Shown in pieces: positions 1 to 8,553 of a DNA stretch of 64,000 nucleotides. The position numbers were made by a program, and so were the translations under genes. Origin of the DNA: Hinthialibacter sp964556895 (lineage in GTDB: Bacteria > Hinthialibacterota > Hinthialibacteria > Hinthialibacterales > Hinthialibacteraceae); contig CAZKYC010000004.1 in assembly GCA_964556895.1 (NCBI GenBank), positions 31,167 through 95,166 on the forward strand, in the 5' to 3' direction. Within the stretch, counting starts at the first letter, position 1. Every line of letters begins with the position of its first letter. The notes beneath the pieces are model-generated. The model was not told the DNA's origin. It saw only the letters and a list, made by a program, of their open reading frames with translations, and ran no database searches.

Positions 1-1039
1 ACCAGACGTCGTCTTGGTCTGTCATGACGCAATTGGTGAAGATCGAATTTGCTTTGATGCTTTCCATCGCCATCGGGTTGGTTTTGTAGCTGGTGCCGGG
101 GGCGACGCCAAAGAAGCCCGCCTCGGGGTTGATCGCATAGAGGCGGCCGTCGTCGCCGACTTTCATCCAGGCGATGTCGTCGCCGACGCATTCGCATTTC
201 CACCCGGGGATGGTCGGCTCCAACATGGCCAGGTTGGTCTTGCCGCAGGCCGAGGGGAACGCCGCTGAGATATGATACTGTTTTCCTTCAGGGCTGGTGA
301 GGCGCAAGATCAACATGTGTTCGGCCATCCAGCCTTCGCGGCGCGCCATGGCGGAAGCGATGCGCAAGGCCAGGCACTTCTTACCCAACAGCGCGTTGCC
401 GCCATAACCGGAGCCGTAACTCCAAATCAGGTTTTCTTCAGGGAAATGAGAGATGTATTTCTTTTCAATCGGGGCGCAGGGCCAGGTTGAATCGGCTTTG
501 CCCTCTTCGAGTGGAGCGCCAATCGAGTGTAAACATGGAATGAAATCACCATCGTCGCCCAGAACTTCGAGAACTTTGTAGCCCACGCGGGTCATGATGT
601 GCATGTTGACCACAACATACGCGCTATCGGTAATCTCAACGCCAATTTTGGCGATAGGCGAGCCGATGGGGCCCATACTGAAGGGAATGACATACATGGT
701 ACGGCCCTTCATGCAGCCATCATACAGTTGCTTCATTGCGGCTTTTAATTCGTCAGGATTCACCCAGTTGTTAGTCGGGCCGGCGTCTTCCTGATTTTTT
801 GATGCGATATAGGTGCGGTCTTCGACGCGGGCGACGTCTGAGGGGTCAGACCGAAAGAGAAAACTGTTGGGGCGTTTGTTGTCGTCAAGGCGGTGGGCTT
901 GGCCCGTGTTGACCATGAGGTGCATGAGATCGCCGTATTCTTTTTTGCTGCCGTCACACCAGATGACATCGTCGGGCTTACACATGGCTTCGATTTCAGC
1001 CACCCAGTCAAGCAGTTTCTTGTTGTTTGTCTTGGTCAT
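1..1039 (-). CDS. pckG: phosphoenolpyruvate carboxykinase (GTP), 5' part
   Basis: Converts oxaloacetate and GTP to phosphoenolpyruvate, GDP and CO2 in the cytoplasm, the entry step of gluconeogenesis. I translated the minus strand from the ATG at 1039; the frame stays open to the window edge, giving the first 346 residues of a family usually near 600. The GTP-type signature FPSACGKTNLAML (P-loop with the reactive cysteine) lies at residues 261-273, followed by GDDIAW at 286-291 and a PEAGFFGVAPGTS block near 305. These motifs separate it from the ATP-dependent enzyme. AAGGAG lies just upstream of the start. The C-terminal guanine-binding part is outside the window. The identification is firm. 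Confidence 0.96.
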   Translation of the reverse strand, partial: MTKTNNKKLLDWVAEIEAMCKPDDVIWCDGSKKEYGDLMHLMVNTGQAHRLDDNKRPNSFLFRSDPSDVARVEDRTYIASKNQEDAGPTNNWVNPDELKAAMKQLYDGCMKGRTMYVIPFSMGPIGSPIAKIGVEITDSAYVVVNMHIMTRVGYKVLEVLGDDGDFIPCLHSIGAPLEEGKADSTWPCAPIEKKYISHFPEENLIWSYGSGYGGNALLGKKCLALRIASAMARREGWMAEHMLILRLTSPEGKQYHISAAFPSACGKTNLAMLEPTIPGWKCECVGDDIAWMKVGDDGRLYAINPEAGFFGVAPGTSYKTNPMAMESIKANSIFTNCVMTDQDDVW

Positions 1040-1346
1040 GTTGCGCTCCTTTTTTGCGGTTAAACTATCCAAAACTGGATAAATTTTCATCTATTGACGT
1101 ATCAAAGTATGGTTTATAAAAAAAGGGTAAACTTTTTTGTTTTACACAGGAAGGGTTAACTTTATATAAAGCGTATAATTTATGATCTCCAAACAAGATA
1201 GTTAATTATGTATCTTTCTTTTTGGTTGCTTGATATATGATACCCAGCTTTTCACCAAGTGGAACCGATATGAATTTAGATTTCAGTGAATAATTTATGG
1301 TACATACGGGTGTTTAACTATATGTTTGATTTTGATTCGATAAAGT
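1040..1346. other. AT-rich intergenic region upstream of pckG
   Basis: About 300 bases between the start of pckG and the end of the flippase-like gene. It is visibly richer in A and T than its surroundings and should carry the pckG promoter on the minus strand, but I see no convincing -35/-10 pair in that direction. A TTGACG...TATAAA pair exists on the plus strand near 1099-1125 with no gene to serve. No repeat, RNA gene or credible ORF seen. Confidence 0.5.
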
Positions 1347-2300
1347 TTACTGGTTATTTTCACCGCTATCCAGGCTTTTTTTGAGGCTTGTCGAATCAAC
1401 GCCCAACAAGCGCCCGTCAAAGGCCATTTTCATAAAGGGCATACCAACCAATGCTAACAGCCAGTAGCCAAAGATTGAATACAACACCCCGACTGCCAAG
1501 TTGGTTTCGTAGGCGGTGAAATTCTGAAACAAATAGATCATGGCGCCGTCGCGTGTGCCCATACCGGCGGTAGTAATTGGTAACAGTCCGACAAAGATCG
1601 CTATGGGCAGCGCCGCGCAAACATAGGCGAGCGTTACGTCAGCATGAAGGCTTTGATAACACAGCCAGGTTTGTAGATAAGAAGCGAACCAATTCGTTAA
1701 CGTAATGATGACAATAAGAATGAACCCAACCGGTGATGAAAACAGCCTTTTTGAGGCGAGAATGACATCGCCGCCAACTGTCTGAAAGCGCTTGGGAAGC
1801 ATCTTCGCCAACCCAAATGACAAGAAAGCAAGCGCAAGCAACACCCCACCAAAAATGGCTGATCCGGTGATGGCGATGAGCGGCAAACCAAGAAGAACGC
1901 CGCCTCCAGCAGCGCTGAGGCTCAATATGGCTACGTCGATGAGGCGTTCTGCGATGAGAAGCCCAGCCGTCTGGCCATAGGGCAGCCTGTCTTTAAGAAA
2001 GATGATTTTTATCAAGTCTCCAGACTTGGCAGGCGTAATCGTCCCTAAGGGCCAGGCGGCCAGAATCAGTTTCAGGCTGTCCCAAAACGAGATGGGCGCG
2101 CCGAGTTGTTTCATGATCAGCTGCCAGCGAACCGCGCTCAACACCGGGAACAACAAGGTCAGCGCCGCCGCCGCTGCCAAGGGAAAGGGCTTGGCGGACG
2201 TGACCGCCGCCAACGCCAGGGCGGGGTCAACCGCCGAAAACAATAACGCGAATATGACCAATGTTGATAGCCAAAGCAGGAGTTTGTTATATATCTTCAT
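1347..2300 (-). CDS. lysylphosphatidylglycerol synthase TM-like (AglD/UPF0104) membrane protein
   Basis: Predicted inner-membrane protein of 317 residues with about eight hydrophobic segments and no soluble catalytic domain. The N-terminal half has the family-typical order of a first helix, an arginine-tryptophan pair (AVRW near residue 59), then a PAKSGDLIK stretch near residue 90 and the AERLIDVAILS helix. These match the flippase-type transmembrane domain found in MprF and in stand-alone UPF0104/AglD proteins. Members without the aminoacyltransferase domain are usually linked to lipid or polyprenyl-glycan handling; the substrate cannot be told here. No lipid gene adjoins it. Family call good, function open. 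Confidence 0.8.
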   Translation of the reverse strand: MKIYNKLLLWLSTLVIFALLFSAVDPALALAAVTSAKPFPLAAAAALTLLFPVLSAVRWQLIMKQLGAPISFWDSLKLILAAWPLGTITPAKSGDLIKIIFLKDRLPYGQTAGLLIAERLIDVAILSLSAAGGGVLLGLPLIAITGSAIFGGVLLALAFLSFGLAKMLPKRFQTVGGDVILASKRLFSSPVGFILIVIITLTNWFASYLQTWLCYQSLHADVTLAYVCAALPIAIFVGLLPITTAGMGTRDGAMIYLFQNFTAYETNLAVGVLYSIFGYWLLALVGMPFMKMAFDGRLLGVDSTSLKKSLDSGENNQ

Positions 2301-2482
2301 GGCGCGAACGCTTTCAGTTTGTCTTCAATAGCGCAGCGAATGAATGTAGTTGTATCATACCCATCTCAAAGTAATATTAAGCCGCTGGCTGAAAATTCTC
2401 ATCATTTTCTTACATCTCTAGGCGATAATATCAACAAAACAGTTTGGATGTCATTGTTACGCGATTTTTTTCTACTAGACGA

Positions 2483-2510
2483 TTGACTTTTAAGGATTTG
2501 AGAATACAAT
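2483..2510 (+). promoter_or_regulatory. sigma70-like promoter of fusA
   Basis: TTGACT at 2483-2488 and TACAAT at 2505-2510 with a 16-base spacer, close to the sigma70 consensus and pointing at fusA. Transcription would begin near 2517, leaving a leader of about 245 bases before the fusA ATG. Confidence 0.65.
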
Positions 2511-2516
2511 CCTCTG

Positions 2517-2762
2517 CTTGTGGCTTTAGACCAAAAGCCACCGGAATGGACGATGTAATCAGACGTTGAGTATAGCCTTCTTCGAATCCCCTTCCGTTTG
2601 AGTGGTTGTAATTCCTTGATGTTCCAGTTTCGGGAGATGTAGTGAACCGGTGAGGTCGTGTGTGAACGCGAGCGTGTAGAGCCGTGCGCACGAAACGATG
2701 AAATTACGAAATATGAAAGAATAGAGGGCGAAGGCCCTACACCCTGTAAACGAGGAAAAATC
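2517..2762 (+). promoter_or_regulatory. long untranslated leader of fusA
   Basis: The stretch between the predicted promoter and the fusA start carries no credible gene. It begins with a perfect 8-bp hairpin (GTGGCTTT/AAAGCCAC, 2520-2541) and has a small AGGGC/GCCCT hairpin shortly before the ribosome-binding site. The fusA frame stays open upstream to 2658, but the residues encoded there do not resemble EF-G. I do not recognise a known riboswitch or ribosomal-protein leader. Confidence 0.4.
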
Positions 2763-4856
2763 ATGGCAGCAAAGATACCCCTGAATCGCGTACGCAACAT
2801 TGGAATCATGGCGCACATCGACGCCGGCAAAACCACCGTCACAGAACGAATTTTATTTTACACCGGGAAGTCGCACAAAATCGGCGAGGTGCATGACGGC
2901 GAAGCCACCATGGATTGGATGGAGCAAGAACGCGAGCGGGGAATCACCATCACCTCTGCGGCAACCACCTGTTTTTGGCGCGATCACCGCGTCAACATTA
3001 TTGATACTCCTGGTCACGTTGACTTTACCGTTGAAGTTGAGCGTTCGTTACGCGTTCTTGACGGCGCCATTGCGCTGTTCTGCGGCGTAGCGGGCGTTGA
3101 GCCTCAAACCGAAACGGTTTGGCGCCAGGCCGAAAAATATGAAGTGCCTGTGATTGGCTTCGTCAACAAGATGGACCGCGCCGGGGCCGACTTCTTTCGC
3201 GTTCTTGAAAGTATGGAAGAACAACTCAGCGCTAACCCGGTGCCTATTGTGATTCCGATGATGAACGACGATGGCCTCGACGGCGTCATAGACTTGATTC
3301 ACAACGTCGCCCACTATTATGACGATACCAAGGGCGAGAAACGCCACGACGAGCCTGTGCCGGAAGAGTTTAAAGACGATCGTGACAAATGGTTTAAAAA
3401 CCTGGTCGAAAAAGTCAGCGAAACAGACGACGCCTTGTTAGAGAAATTTTGTGAAGGTGAAGAAATCACCGACGAAGAGTTAATTGAGGGAATTCGCAGG
3501 GCGACGCTGGCGCGCGTCATGACCCCGACCCTTTGCGGTACCGCCTTTAAGAACAAAGGCGTGAAGCGCTTGCTCGACGCCGTGGTTGACTTCTTGCCGT
3601 CTCCGATTGACCTGCCTCCGGTGATTGGCTTGCATGAAGAAGAAGAAGTGACCCGCCATCCTGACCCCGACGGCCCCTTGGCGGCGTTGGCCTTTAAGGT
3701 CATGACTGACAAACATATGGGCAAGATGGTGTTCTTCCGCGTGTATTCAGGCACAATGAAAGCGGGTTCATACATTCTCAATTCAACCAAGGGCAACAAG
3801 CAGCGCATTGGCCGCCTCTTGCAGATGCACGCCATCAAGCAGGAACAAAAAGACCAGATCGATTGCGGCGACATTGGCGTTGCGGTCGGCCTGAGCGACA
3901 CCACCACCGGCGACACGCTGTGCGACGTTAGCCATCCACTTGTTCTTGAAGCGATTGAGTTTCCCGCACCCGTTATTGCGGTCAGCATTCAACCCGAATC
4001 AAAAGGCGACAGCGACAAACTCGGCATTGGCCTGGGCAAGTTGGCTGAAGAAGACCCGACTTTTGTGGTCAGCTCGGGTGAAGCCGAAGGCGAAACCGTC
4101 ATCGCCGGCATGGGCGAACTTCACCTCGATGTCTTGGTCGACCGCCTTAAGCGAGAATTTGGCGTCTCGGCGACGGTTGGCCGCCCAGAGGTCGCCTATC
4201 GCGAAACCATGACCAAAAATTACGACATGAACCACCGCTATGTGAAACAGTCAGGCGGAAAGGGCGACTTCGCTCACGTCACATTCAAGATCGAACCCAA
4301 CCCGCCGGGCGTTGGCTTTGAATTTATCAACGACATCGTGGGCGGCGCGATTCCACGCGAATACATCCCCGCGGTTGAAAAGGGCATGATCGACGTCATG
4401 CAGCGCGGCTGTTATGCGGGGTACCCCATTGTTGACGTAAAAGTGACGCTGTATGACGGTTCATATCACGATGTAGACTCGTCAGAGCGCGCGTTTCGCA
4501 CCTGCGCCAGCCAGGCGTTTAAAGAAGCGTTTTTGAAATCGAAGCCGCAGCTGCTTGAGCCGATTATGCGCGTGTCGGTGACAACGCCGTCAGAATACGC
4601 CGGTTCGGTCAACGGTAACCTTTCCGGCAAGCGCGGCCGCATCCAGGGCATGGACGCCTTGGGCAACGCCAACATCGTAAAAGCGATGGTGCCATTGGCT
4701 GAAATGTTTGGCTACGCGACCGAATTGCGTACCATCACCTCAGGGCGTGGTTCGTTTGTCATGCAGTTTGAACATTATGAAGCCGTTCCAAATAGCATCG
4801 CCGAAGAAATTGTTGAAGAACGCAAAGATAAGATCAACCAACGCGGCGCCGCGTAA
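2763..4856 (+). CDS. fusA: translation elongation factor G
   Basis: GTPase that drives ribosomal translocation and, with ribosome recycling factor, subunit splitting. 697 residues, the usual EF-G size. G-domain motifs are all present: AHIDAGKTT near residue 17, the switch I region with RGITITSAATTC, DTPGHVDF, and NKMDRAG. Domains II-V follow, including YRETMTK at the start of domain IV and the C-terminal GRGSFVMQFEHYEAVP typical of bacterial EF-G. I chose the ATG at 2763 because the protein then begins like other EF-G sequences and GAGG lies about 8 bases upstream. It is not flanked by rpsL/rpsG or tuf as in the classical str operon, so it is a detached, singly transcribed fusA or an EF-G paralogue. 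Confidence 0.95.
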   Translation: MAAKIPLNRVRNIGIMAHIDAGKTTVTERILFYTGKSHKIGEVHDGEATMDWMEQERERGITITSAATTCFWRDHRVNIIDTPGHVDFTVEVERSLRVLDGAIALFCGVAGVEPQTETVWRQAEKYEVPVIGFVNKMDRAGADFFRVLESMEEQLSANPVPIVIPMMNDDGLDGVIDLIHNVAHYYDDTKGEKRHDEPVPEEFKDDRDKWFKNLVEKVSETDDALLEKFCEGEEITDEELIEGIRRATLARVMTPTLCGTAFKNKGVKRLLDAVVDFLPSPIDLPPVIGLHEEEEVTRHPDPDGPLAALAFKVMTDKHMGKMVFFRVYSGTMKAGSYILNSTKGNKQRIGRLLQMHAIKQEQKDQIDCGDIGVAVGLSDTTTGDTLCDVSHPLVLEAIEFPAPVIAVSIQPESKGDSDKLGIGLGKLAEEDPTFVVSSGEAEGETVIAGMGELHLDVLVDRLKREFGVSATVGRPEVAYRETMTKNYDMNHRYVKQSGGKGDFAHVTFKIEPNPPGVGFEFINDIVGGAIPREYIPAVEKGMIDVMQRGCYAGYPIVDVKVTLYDGSYHDVDSSERAFRTCASQAFKEAFLKSKPQLLEPIMRVSVTTPSEYAGSVNGNLSGKRGRIQGMDALGNANIVKAMVPLAEMFGYATELRTITSGRGSFVMQFEHYEAVPNSIAEEIVEERKDKINQRGAA

Positions 4857-4881
4857 TCACTCACCAGCCATACGCAAATCT

Positions 4882-4912
4882 AAACCGGGCCTATACCAAG
4901 GCCCGGTTTTTT
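4882..4912 (+). terminator. intrinsic terminator of fusA
   Basis: Perfect 11-bp stem AAACCGGGCCT (4882-4892) / AGGCCCGGTTT (4899-4909) with a 6-base loop, running into a T tract, 25 bases after the fusA stop. Confidence 0.88.
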
Positions 4913-4938
4913 GTACAGGCGCTCCCAGAGTTGCACCA
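4913..4938. repeat. fragment of the GGCATGGGTACAACTCTG palindrome (family D)
   Basis: GTACAGGCGCTCCCAGAGTTGCACC matches the right arm of the palindromic repeats at 15756-15831 and 46155-46234. The left arm is missing, so this is a remnant abutting the fusA terminator. Confidence 0.55.
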
Positions 4939-4979
4939 AAGACGAGCATGGTTTATTTGTTCATGTGACGAATGAGATC

Positions 4980-5090
4980 TATAGTGGTTGCTAGAATTAT
5001 GTGCGGATTGAGTTTACGTAACTGTATCTATCGCTGTTCGCCGCGGCGGATTCGGGCGTGCTTTACGCACATTTTTTGACAAACGCTCTA
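4980..5090. repeat. MITE-like repeat family A, copy 1
   Basis: About 111 bases that recur at 8340-8453 and 24667-24778, in part at 53346-53401 and 55674-55696, and in diverged form at 62572-62671. It opens with TATAGTGGTTGCTAG and closes with TTGACAAACGCTCTA; the ends form an imperfect inverted repeat, and the middle holds a palindromic CGCCGCGGCG core. The terminal CTA at 5088-5090 is, on the other strand, the TAG stop codon of hisC. No transposase is encoded. Confidence 0.8.
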
Positions 5091-6113
5091 TCCGGATTTT
5101 AATGCCTCAATCACCTTTTGGTTCTCTTGTTTCGTCCCGACGCCGATGCGAAGGGCGATCTGTTCACCGCCGACGTTTTTCGTTTGGTTTGAAACATAGA
5201 TGCCCGCTTGTTTCAATCTTTGCGAAGGGTCATTCTCTGGCGGCCACAGCGAAAGAACAAAATTTGCGTACGATACCGGCGCTTCGGCGCCCAGCAGTCT
5301 CAACTGGTCCGCCAGCCATTTTCGTTGTTCGACCAGGGTGACCACCCGCCGTTTCATTTCATCGGCTTCGTCCAGCGCCGCGACGGCCGCCGCTTGGGCA
5401 ATGGCGTTTACCGGAAAGGTCAACGCCGCGTTGGCCATTCGTTCGATCAGCGCTTCACCGGCGACTGCATACCCAACGCGCAGCCCCGCCAGAGAAAAAC
5501 TCTTCGACAGGCTGCGAAAGATAATCAGGTCGTCGCGCTCATGAATGAGAGGGGCCAGGGTCTTTTCGCTAAATTCAAAATAACACTCGTCAATCACTTT
5601 GACGCCGGTCAGGCGGTCTAGGATGGATACTAACTGCATGCGCGAGGTGAGTGTACCGGTGGGGTTGTTGGGGTTGGCGATGAAAGTTAAGGCTGATTCG
5701 CTGGTGATAGACTGCGCGTCCGGTAAATTGAAATCTGGTGTTCGTTCCAGCCGGTCAACCGCGCGGTTATGCCGTTGGGCGGCGAAGCGATAGACAAAAA
5801 AACTCGGCTCAAAGGTCGCGACGGAATCGCCTTCATCGGTTAGCGCAACCACGGCGAGGTCGATCAATTCATCCGAGCCGTTGCCCACGATGATGTTCTC
5901 CGGATTCACATTGGCGCCCACATAGAGCGCCAATTTTTCGCGGAGCGCAAAACAATTTGTGTCTGGATAGCGGTTACAATATAGTGCGGCGTCAGCGATG
6001 GCGCATTGCACATGCTCTGACGGTGGATACGGGTTCTCGCCCAGGTGTGAATAGACAGCGTTTGGCTCTCGCCAAAACGTGGGGATATCAATTCGCGGCG
6101 GCATGGTTGGCAT
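5088..6113 (-). CDS. hisC: histidinol-phosphate aminotransferase
   Basis: PLP enzyme of aminotransferase class I/II that converts imidazole-acetol phosphate and glutamate to histidinol phosphate in histidine synthesis. 341 residues, normal for the family. Seen: the LGENPYPPS substrate-loop motif near residue 24, VGNGSDELI, NPNNPTGT, a DE-C-YFEF cofactor-binding stretch, and the PLP lysine in SLSKSFSLAGLRVGY near residue 210. The C-terminal arginine motif LRIGVGT is also present. It stands alone with no other his genes nearby, so a role on a related imidazole or aromatic substrate cannot be excluded. Its stop codon is supplied by the end of repeat family A copy 1. Confidence 0.88.
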   Translation of the reverse strand: MPTMPPRIDIPTFWREPNAVYSHLGENPYPPSEHVQCAIADAALYCNRYPDTNCFALREKLALYVGANVNPENIIVGNGSDELIDLAVVALTDEGDSVATFEPSFFVYRFAAQRHNRAVDRLERTPDFNLPDAQSITSESALTFIANPNNPTGTLTSRMQLVSILDRLTGVKVIDECYFEFSEKTLAPLIHERDDLIIFRSLSKSFSLAGLRVGYAVAGEALIERMANAALTFPVNAIAQAAAVAALDEADEMKRRVVTLVEQRKWLADQLRLLGAEAPVSYANFVLSLWPPENDPSQRLKQAGIYVSNQTKNVGGEQIALRIGVGTKQENQKVIEALKSG

Positions 6114-6407
6114 GATGAGGGCCTCGTTCGGTAAAATGACATGTGCATCGTAATCCCGTCAGGTCGAAAAGGAAGAAGCCATGCCCGTTAATCGCAGCGT
6201 CGCGGTGTGGCATCTGTATTCGTATGTCAACATCGAGCGGGGGCGCGAAAACTAGAAACCATACACGAAATATTGTAGCACACTGGCGCGGGTTCATCTC
6301 TGTGAGCGCCTGTGCATAAGAGCCTGATAGCCCGCACTGAAGTGAAGAGAGATGTACACGCGCCAGATTTATCTAAGGGGTTGTGATCGACATATCGTTA
6401 AACGCAC

Positions 6408-8189
6408 TCAGCCCTCGTCACGGCGTTCGCTGATTTTGGCCATCCGCTGTTTTGTCACATGATAGAGAAAACTTGAGGCAGTAATAAAAAAGCCAATTTG
6501 TAAAAAGAAAACAATAATTAACATTCCTTTGTCGCGGTCTGGCGGATCAATATACTTAAAAGAAGCGAGCCAGGGCGAGACCATTGCCGCCCAAAAAATA
6601 TACCACGAATGGCTCATATCGCGAAATACGGTCATGTGAAGAATGGCGATTATGAGTGGAAACACAAAATAGGTCAGAATGACCGCGCCAAAGCCGATGG
6701 CGTAGGCGGTGAGGGTCTTGCGGCACACGCTTGAGAGATACAAGCCAAGCATCAAGTAAAAAATTCCCACCCCAAAACATGTTAAAATAACCCAAAAGAC
6801 AGTATCAATTTCAAAATAGCGCGGCATGTCGCCCAGCCAAGCCATCCACACGATGATACAAGTCGGGAAGACCAGGTAAGACCAAGCGCGCGTATTTAAT
6901 TGCATCCATCCGGCCTGCAGCTTTCCCCACAACAGTTGGTCGATGGTTACTGCGGTGGTGATGAGCAGATCCCAGGTGCGGCGGTCGCGTTCGCCGCGCA
7001 CGGCGTTGCAGGCATAGGGCAACACCATCAGCGGGACCAGAATCGGCGCCAGACAAAACACAAAATAGAAATATTCATATTCTTTTCTGAATAATGGAAT
7101 CACTAGTATAGGAAAGAAAAACAGTGCGGCCATGGTCATCCATGAGCGAACCCGGTGGCGCCCATGGATGGCGCGGCCTTCTTTGGCGGTTACTGGGTTT
7201 TTATGGTCGGGCAGCAGACGCATGGGCGGCGCCTTGGCGGAGTAACGCTTTTCATTTTGTTTCTTTTCGCGGCGGTCGATCCAGTTGTTGATCTTGTCCT
7301 CCCAGGTGAGGACGCCGTCGCGCTGGGCCAACCGCCAAAATGAAAGCAACAACATCACCACGATCATTAGCGAATACATAATTGCGTGAGCGATGTAGGG
7401 GTGTGCACTGGCGAAATCCGTCCCGCCATAGGGGTTTCGGCCTTCAAAAAAGAAAATATAGGGGTAAACCGGGTTTAACGCCATCACCCATGCTGAGATT
7501 TCATGAATTTGGAGTTCGTATTTCAAATATAGAGCAAAGACAAGCGAGCCTAAGAAAAAGGTGACGCCGATGATGTACGCCGCTAAGATTGAGCTGATCA
7601 CCCGCTTGCAATAGATTGAACAGGTCAGCCCCAACACCGCCACCAACAGCGACGCCTCGGTCATCATCAAAAAGACGAATAAAATCTCTTTCGGAGCAAT
7701 CCCGCCCAGCGGTATTAGAATGGCGTACATCGGCAACAGCGATATGGCAATCAGCCAGATAAACGCGAGTGACGAGACCAACTTGCCAAGTATGATGCTG
7801 CCCAGCGATATATTGGTGGAGATGAGTAGGTCCCAACTATCGCGCTCTTTTTCAAGGTTGATCGCCGATGCGCTTTGTAGCGGGACCAGCAGCAAGACGA
7901 AACTGACAAAAAACAGGTTGAGCGCCTTAAACATCTCGCGGGTGTAGTTGATCGCTAGGTTGCCCTGCATTTGTTCAAGCGCAACCGCCCAGAATATACA
8001 GATCGCGATTGAGCTGGCTAACAAGAATACGCAGAGTTGCCACAGCGTGCTGGGGCTGCGCAGGTGTGAGACCACTTCGCGCAGGATGACCGGGTTATTG
8101 AATAGATTGGGCCGCTCGCGCCAGAGAAAGTGAAACGCGCGAAACAATTCTGAACGGTTAGTTTGTATAGCCCCGGTTGAATTTGACAT
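6408..8189 (-). CDS. double ABC-2-type permease protein
   Basis: 593-residue integral membrane protein made of two ABC-2 permease units in tandem. The same intracellular-loop motif occurs twice: EKERDSWDLLISTNISLGS near residue 112 and GERDRRTWDLLITTAVTID near residue 395, each followed by a (L/I)LGKL or LLWGKL start of a helix. About twelve hydrophobic segments are visible, with a charged linker (WIDRREKKQNEKRYS) between the halves. Such permeases (NatB/GldF/CcmB-like group) work with an ABC ATPase to export lipids, glycans or drugs, but no ATPase gene adjoins it, so the partner must be encoded elsewhere. Substrate unknown. Confidence 0.78.
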   Translation of the reverse strand: MSNSTGAIQTNRSELFRAFHFLWRERPNLFNNPVILREVVSHLRSPSTLWQLCVFLLASSIAICIFWAVALEQMQGNLAINYTREMFKALNLFFVSFVLLLVPLQSASAINLEKERDSWDLLISTNISLGSIILGKLVSSLAFIWLIAISLLPMYAILIPLGGIAPKEILFVFLMMTEASLLVAVLGLTCSIYCKRVISSILAAYIIGVTFFLGSLVFALYLKYELQIHEISAWVMALNPVYPYIFFFEGRNPYGGTDFASAHPYIAHAIMYSLMIVVMLLLSFWRLAQRDGVLTWEDKINNWIDRREKKQNEKRYSAKAPPMRLLPDHKNPVTAKEGRAIHGRHRVRSWMTMAALFFFPILVIPLFRKEYEYFYFVFCLAPILVPLMVLPYACNAVRGERDRRTWDLLITTAVTIDQLLWGKLQAGWMQLNTRAWSYLVFPTCIIVWMAWLGDMPRYFEIDTVFWVILTCFGVGIFYLMLGLYLSSVCRKTLTAYAIGFGAVILTYFVFPLIIAILHMTVFRDMSHSWYIFWAAMVSPWLASFKYIDPPDRDKGMLIIVFFLQIGFFITASSFLYHVTKQRMAKISERRDEG

Positions 8190-8252
8190 AGTGTATTCGT
8201 TTAAATTATCTAATTGTTCTATGCTGATATCTGCAATCTTATCTTAAGCCTA

Positions 8253-8301
8253 GATACCTCCTGTCCGCCTGCGGCGGCCTTCCCCGCTTGAAAAGGGGGG
8301 C
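8253..8301. repeat. palindromic repeat family B, copy 1
   Basis: GATACCTCCTGTCCGCCTGC followed by GGCGGCCTTCCCCGCTTGAAAAGGGGGG. The same plan (GATCCCCCCTGTCCGCC, GGCGGCCTTCCCCCCTT, AAGGGGGG) recurs at 17605-17652, 17771-17818 and 17937-17984, and in shortened form at 10950-10978. Confidence 0.65.
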
Positions 8302-8339
8302 GCTCTTCACCATTAACCAAAGCGATAGACCTGGTCTAT

Positions 8340-8453
8340 TATAGTGGTTGCCAGAATGATGTTCGGATTGAGCTTACATACCTGTATCTTTCGCTGTCCG
8401 CCTGCGGCGGATAGGGGCGCGCTTACTGCACGCAATTTTGTCAAACGCCCTAG
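8340..8453. repeat. MITE-like repeat family A, copy 2
   Basis: Starts TATAGTGGTTGCCAG and ends TTGTCAAACGCCCTA; the interior aligns almost base for base with the copies at 4980-5090 and 24667-24778. Non-coding. Confidence 0.8.
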
Positions 8454-8553
8454 ACGTCTCAATTAACGGTTCATCTCACGAAATAGTATCCTAAAACTAC
8501 GCCCTTTGTCGATTTGTTGGTATCATTATTCAATACCGTTGGGACAGAGATCA

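Larger units (their letters stand above)
8190..8553. other. divergent intergenic region filled by two repeats
   Basis: Lies between the divergently transcribed ABC-2 permease and the B-box/Yip1 gene. It holds a palindromic family B element (8253-8301) and a full family A element (8340-8453), leaving about 90 bases next to each gene for promoters. No gene seen. Confidence 0.6.

Noticed and set aside
2658..2762. N-terminal extension of EF-G upstream of 2763
   Set aside because: The added residues do not resemble EF-G, and a good ribosome-binding site lies before the ATG at 2763.
3317..3988. 223-residue ORF antisense to fusA
   Set aside because: It lies wholly inside fusA and only mirrors its codon pattern; no family similarity.
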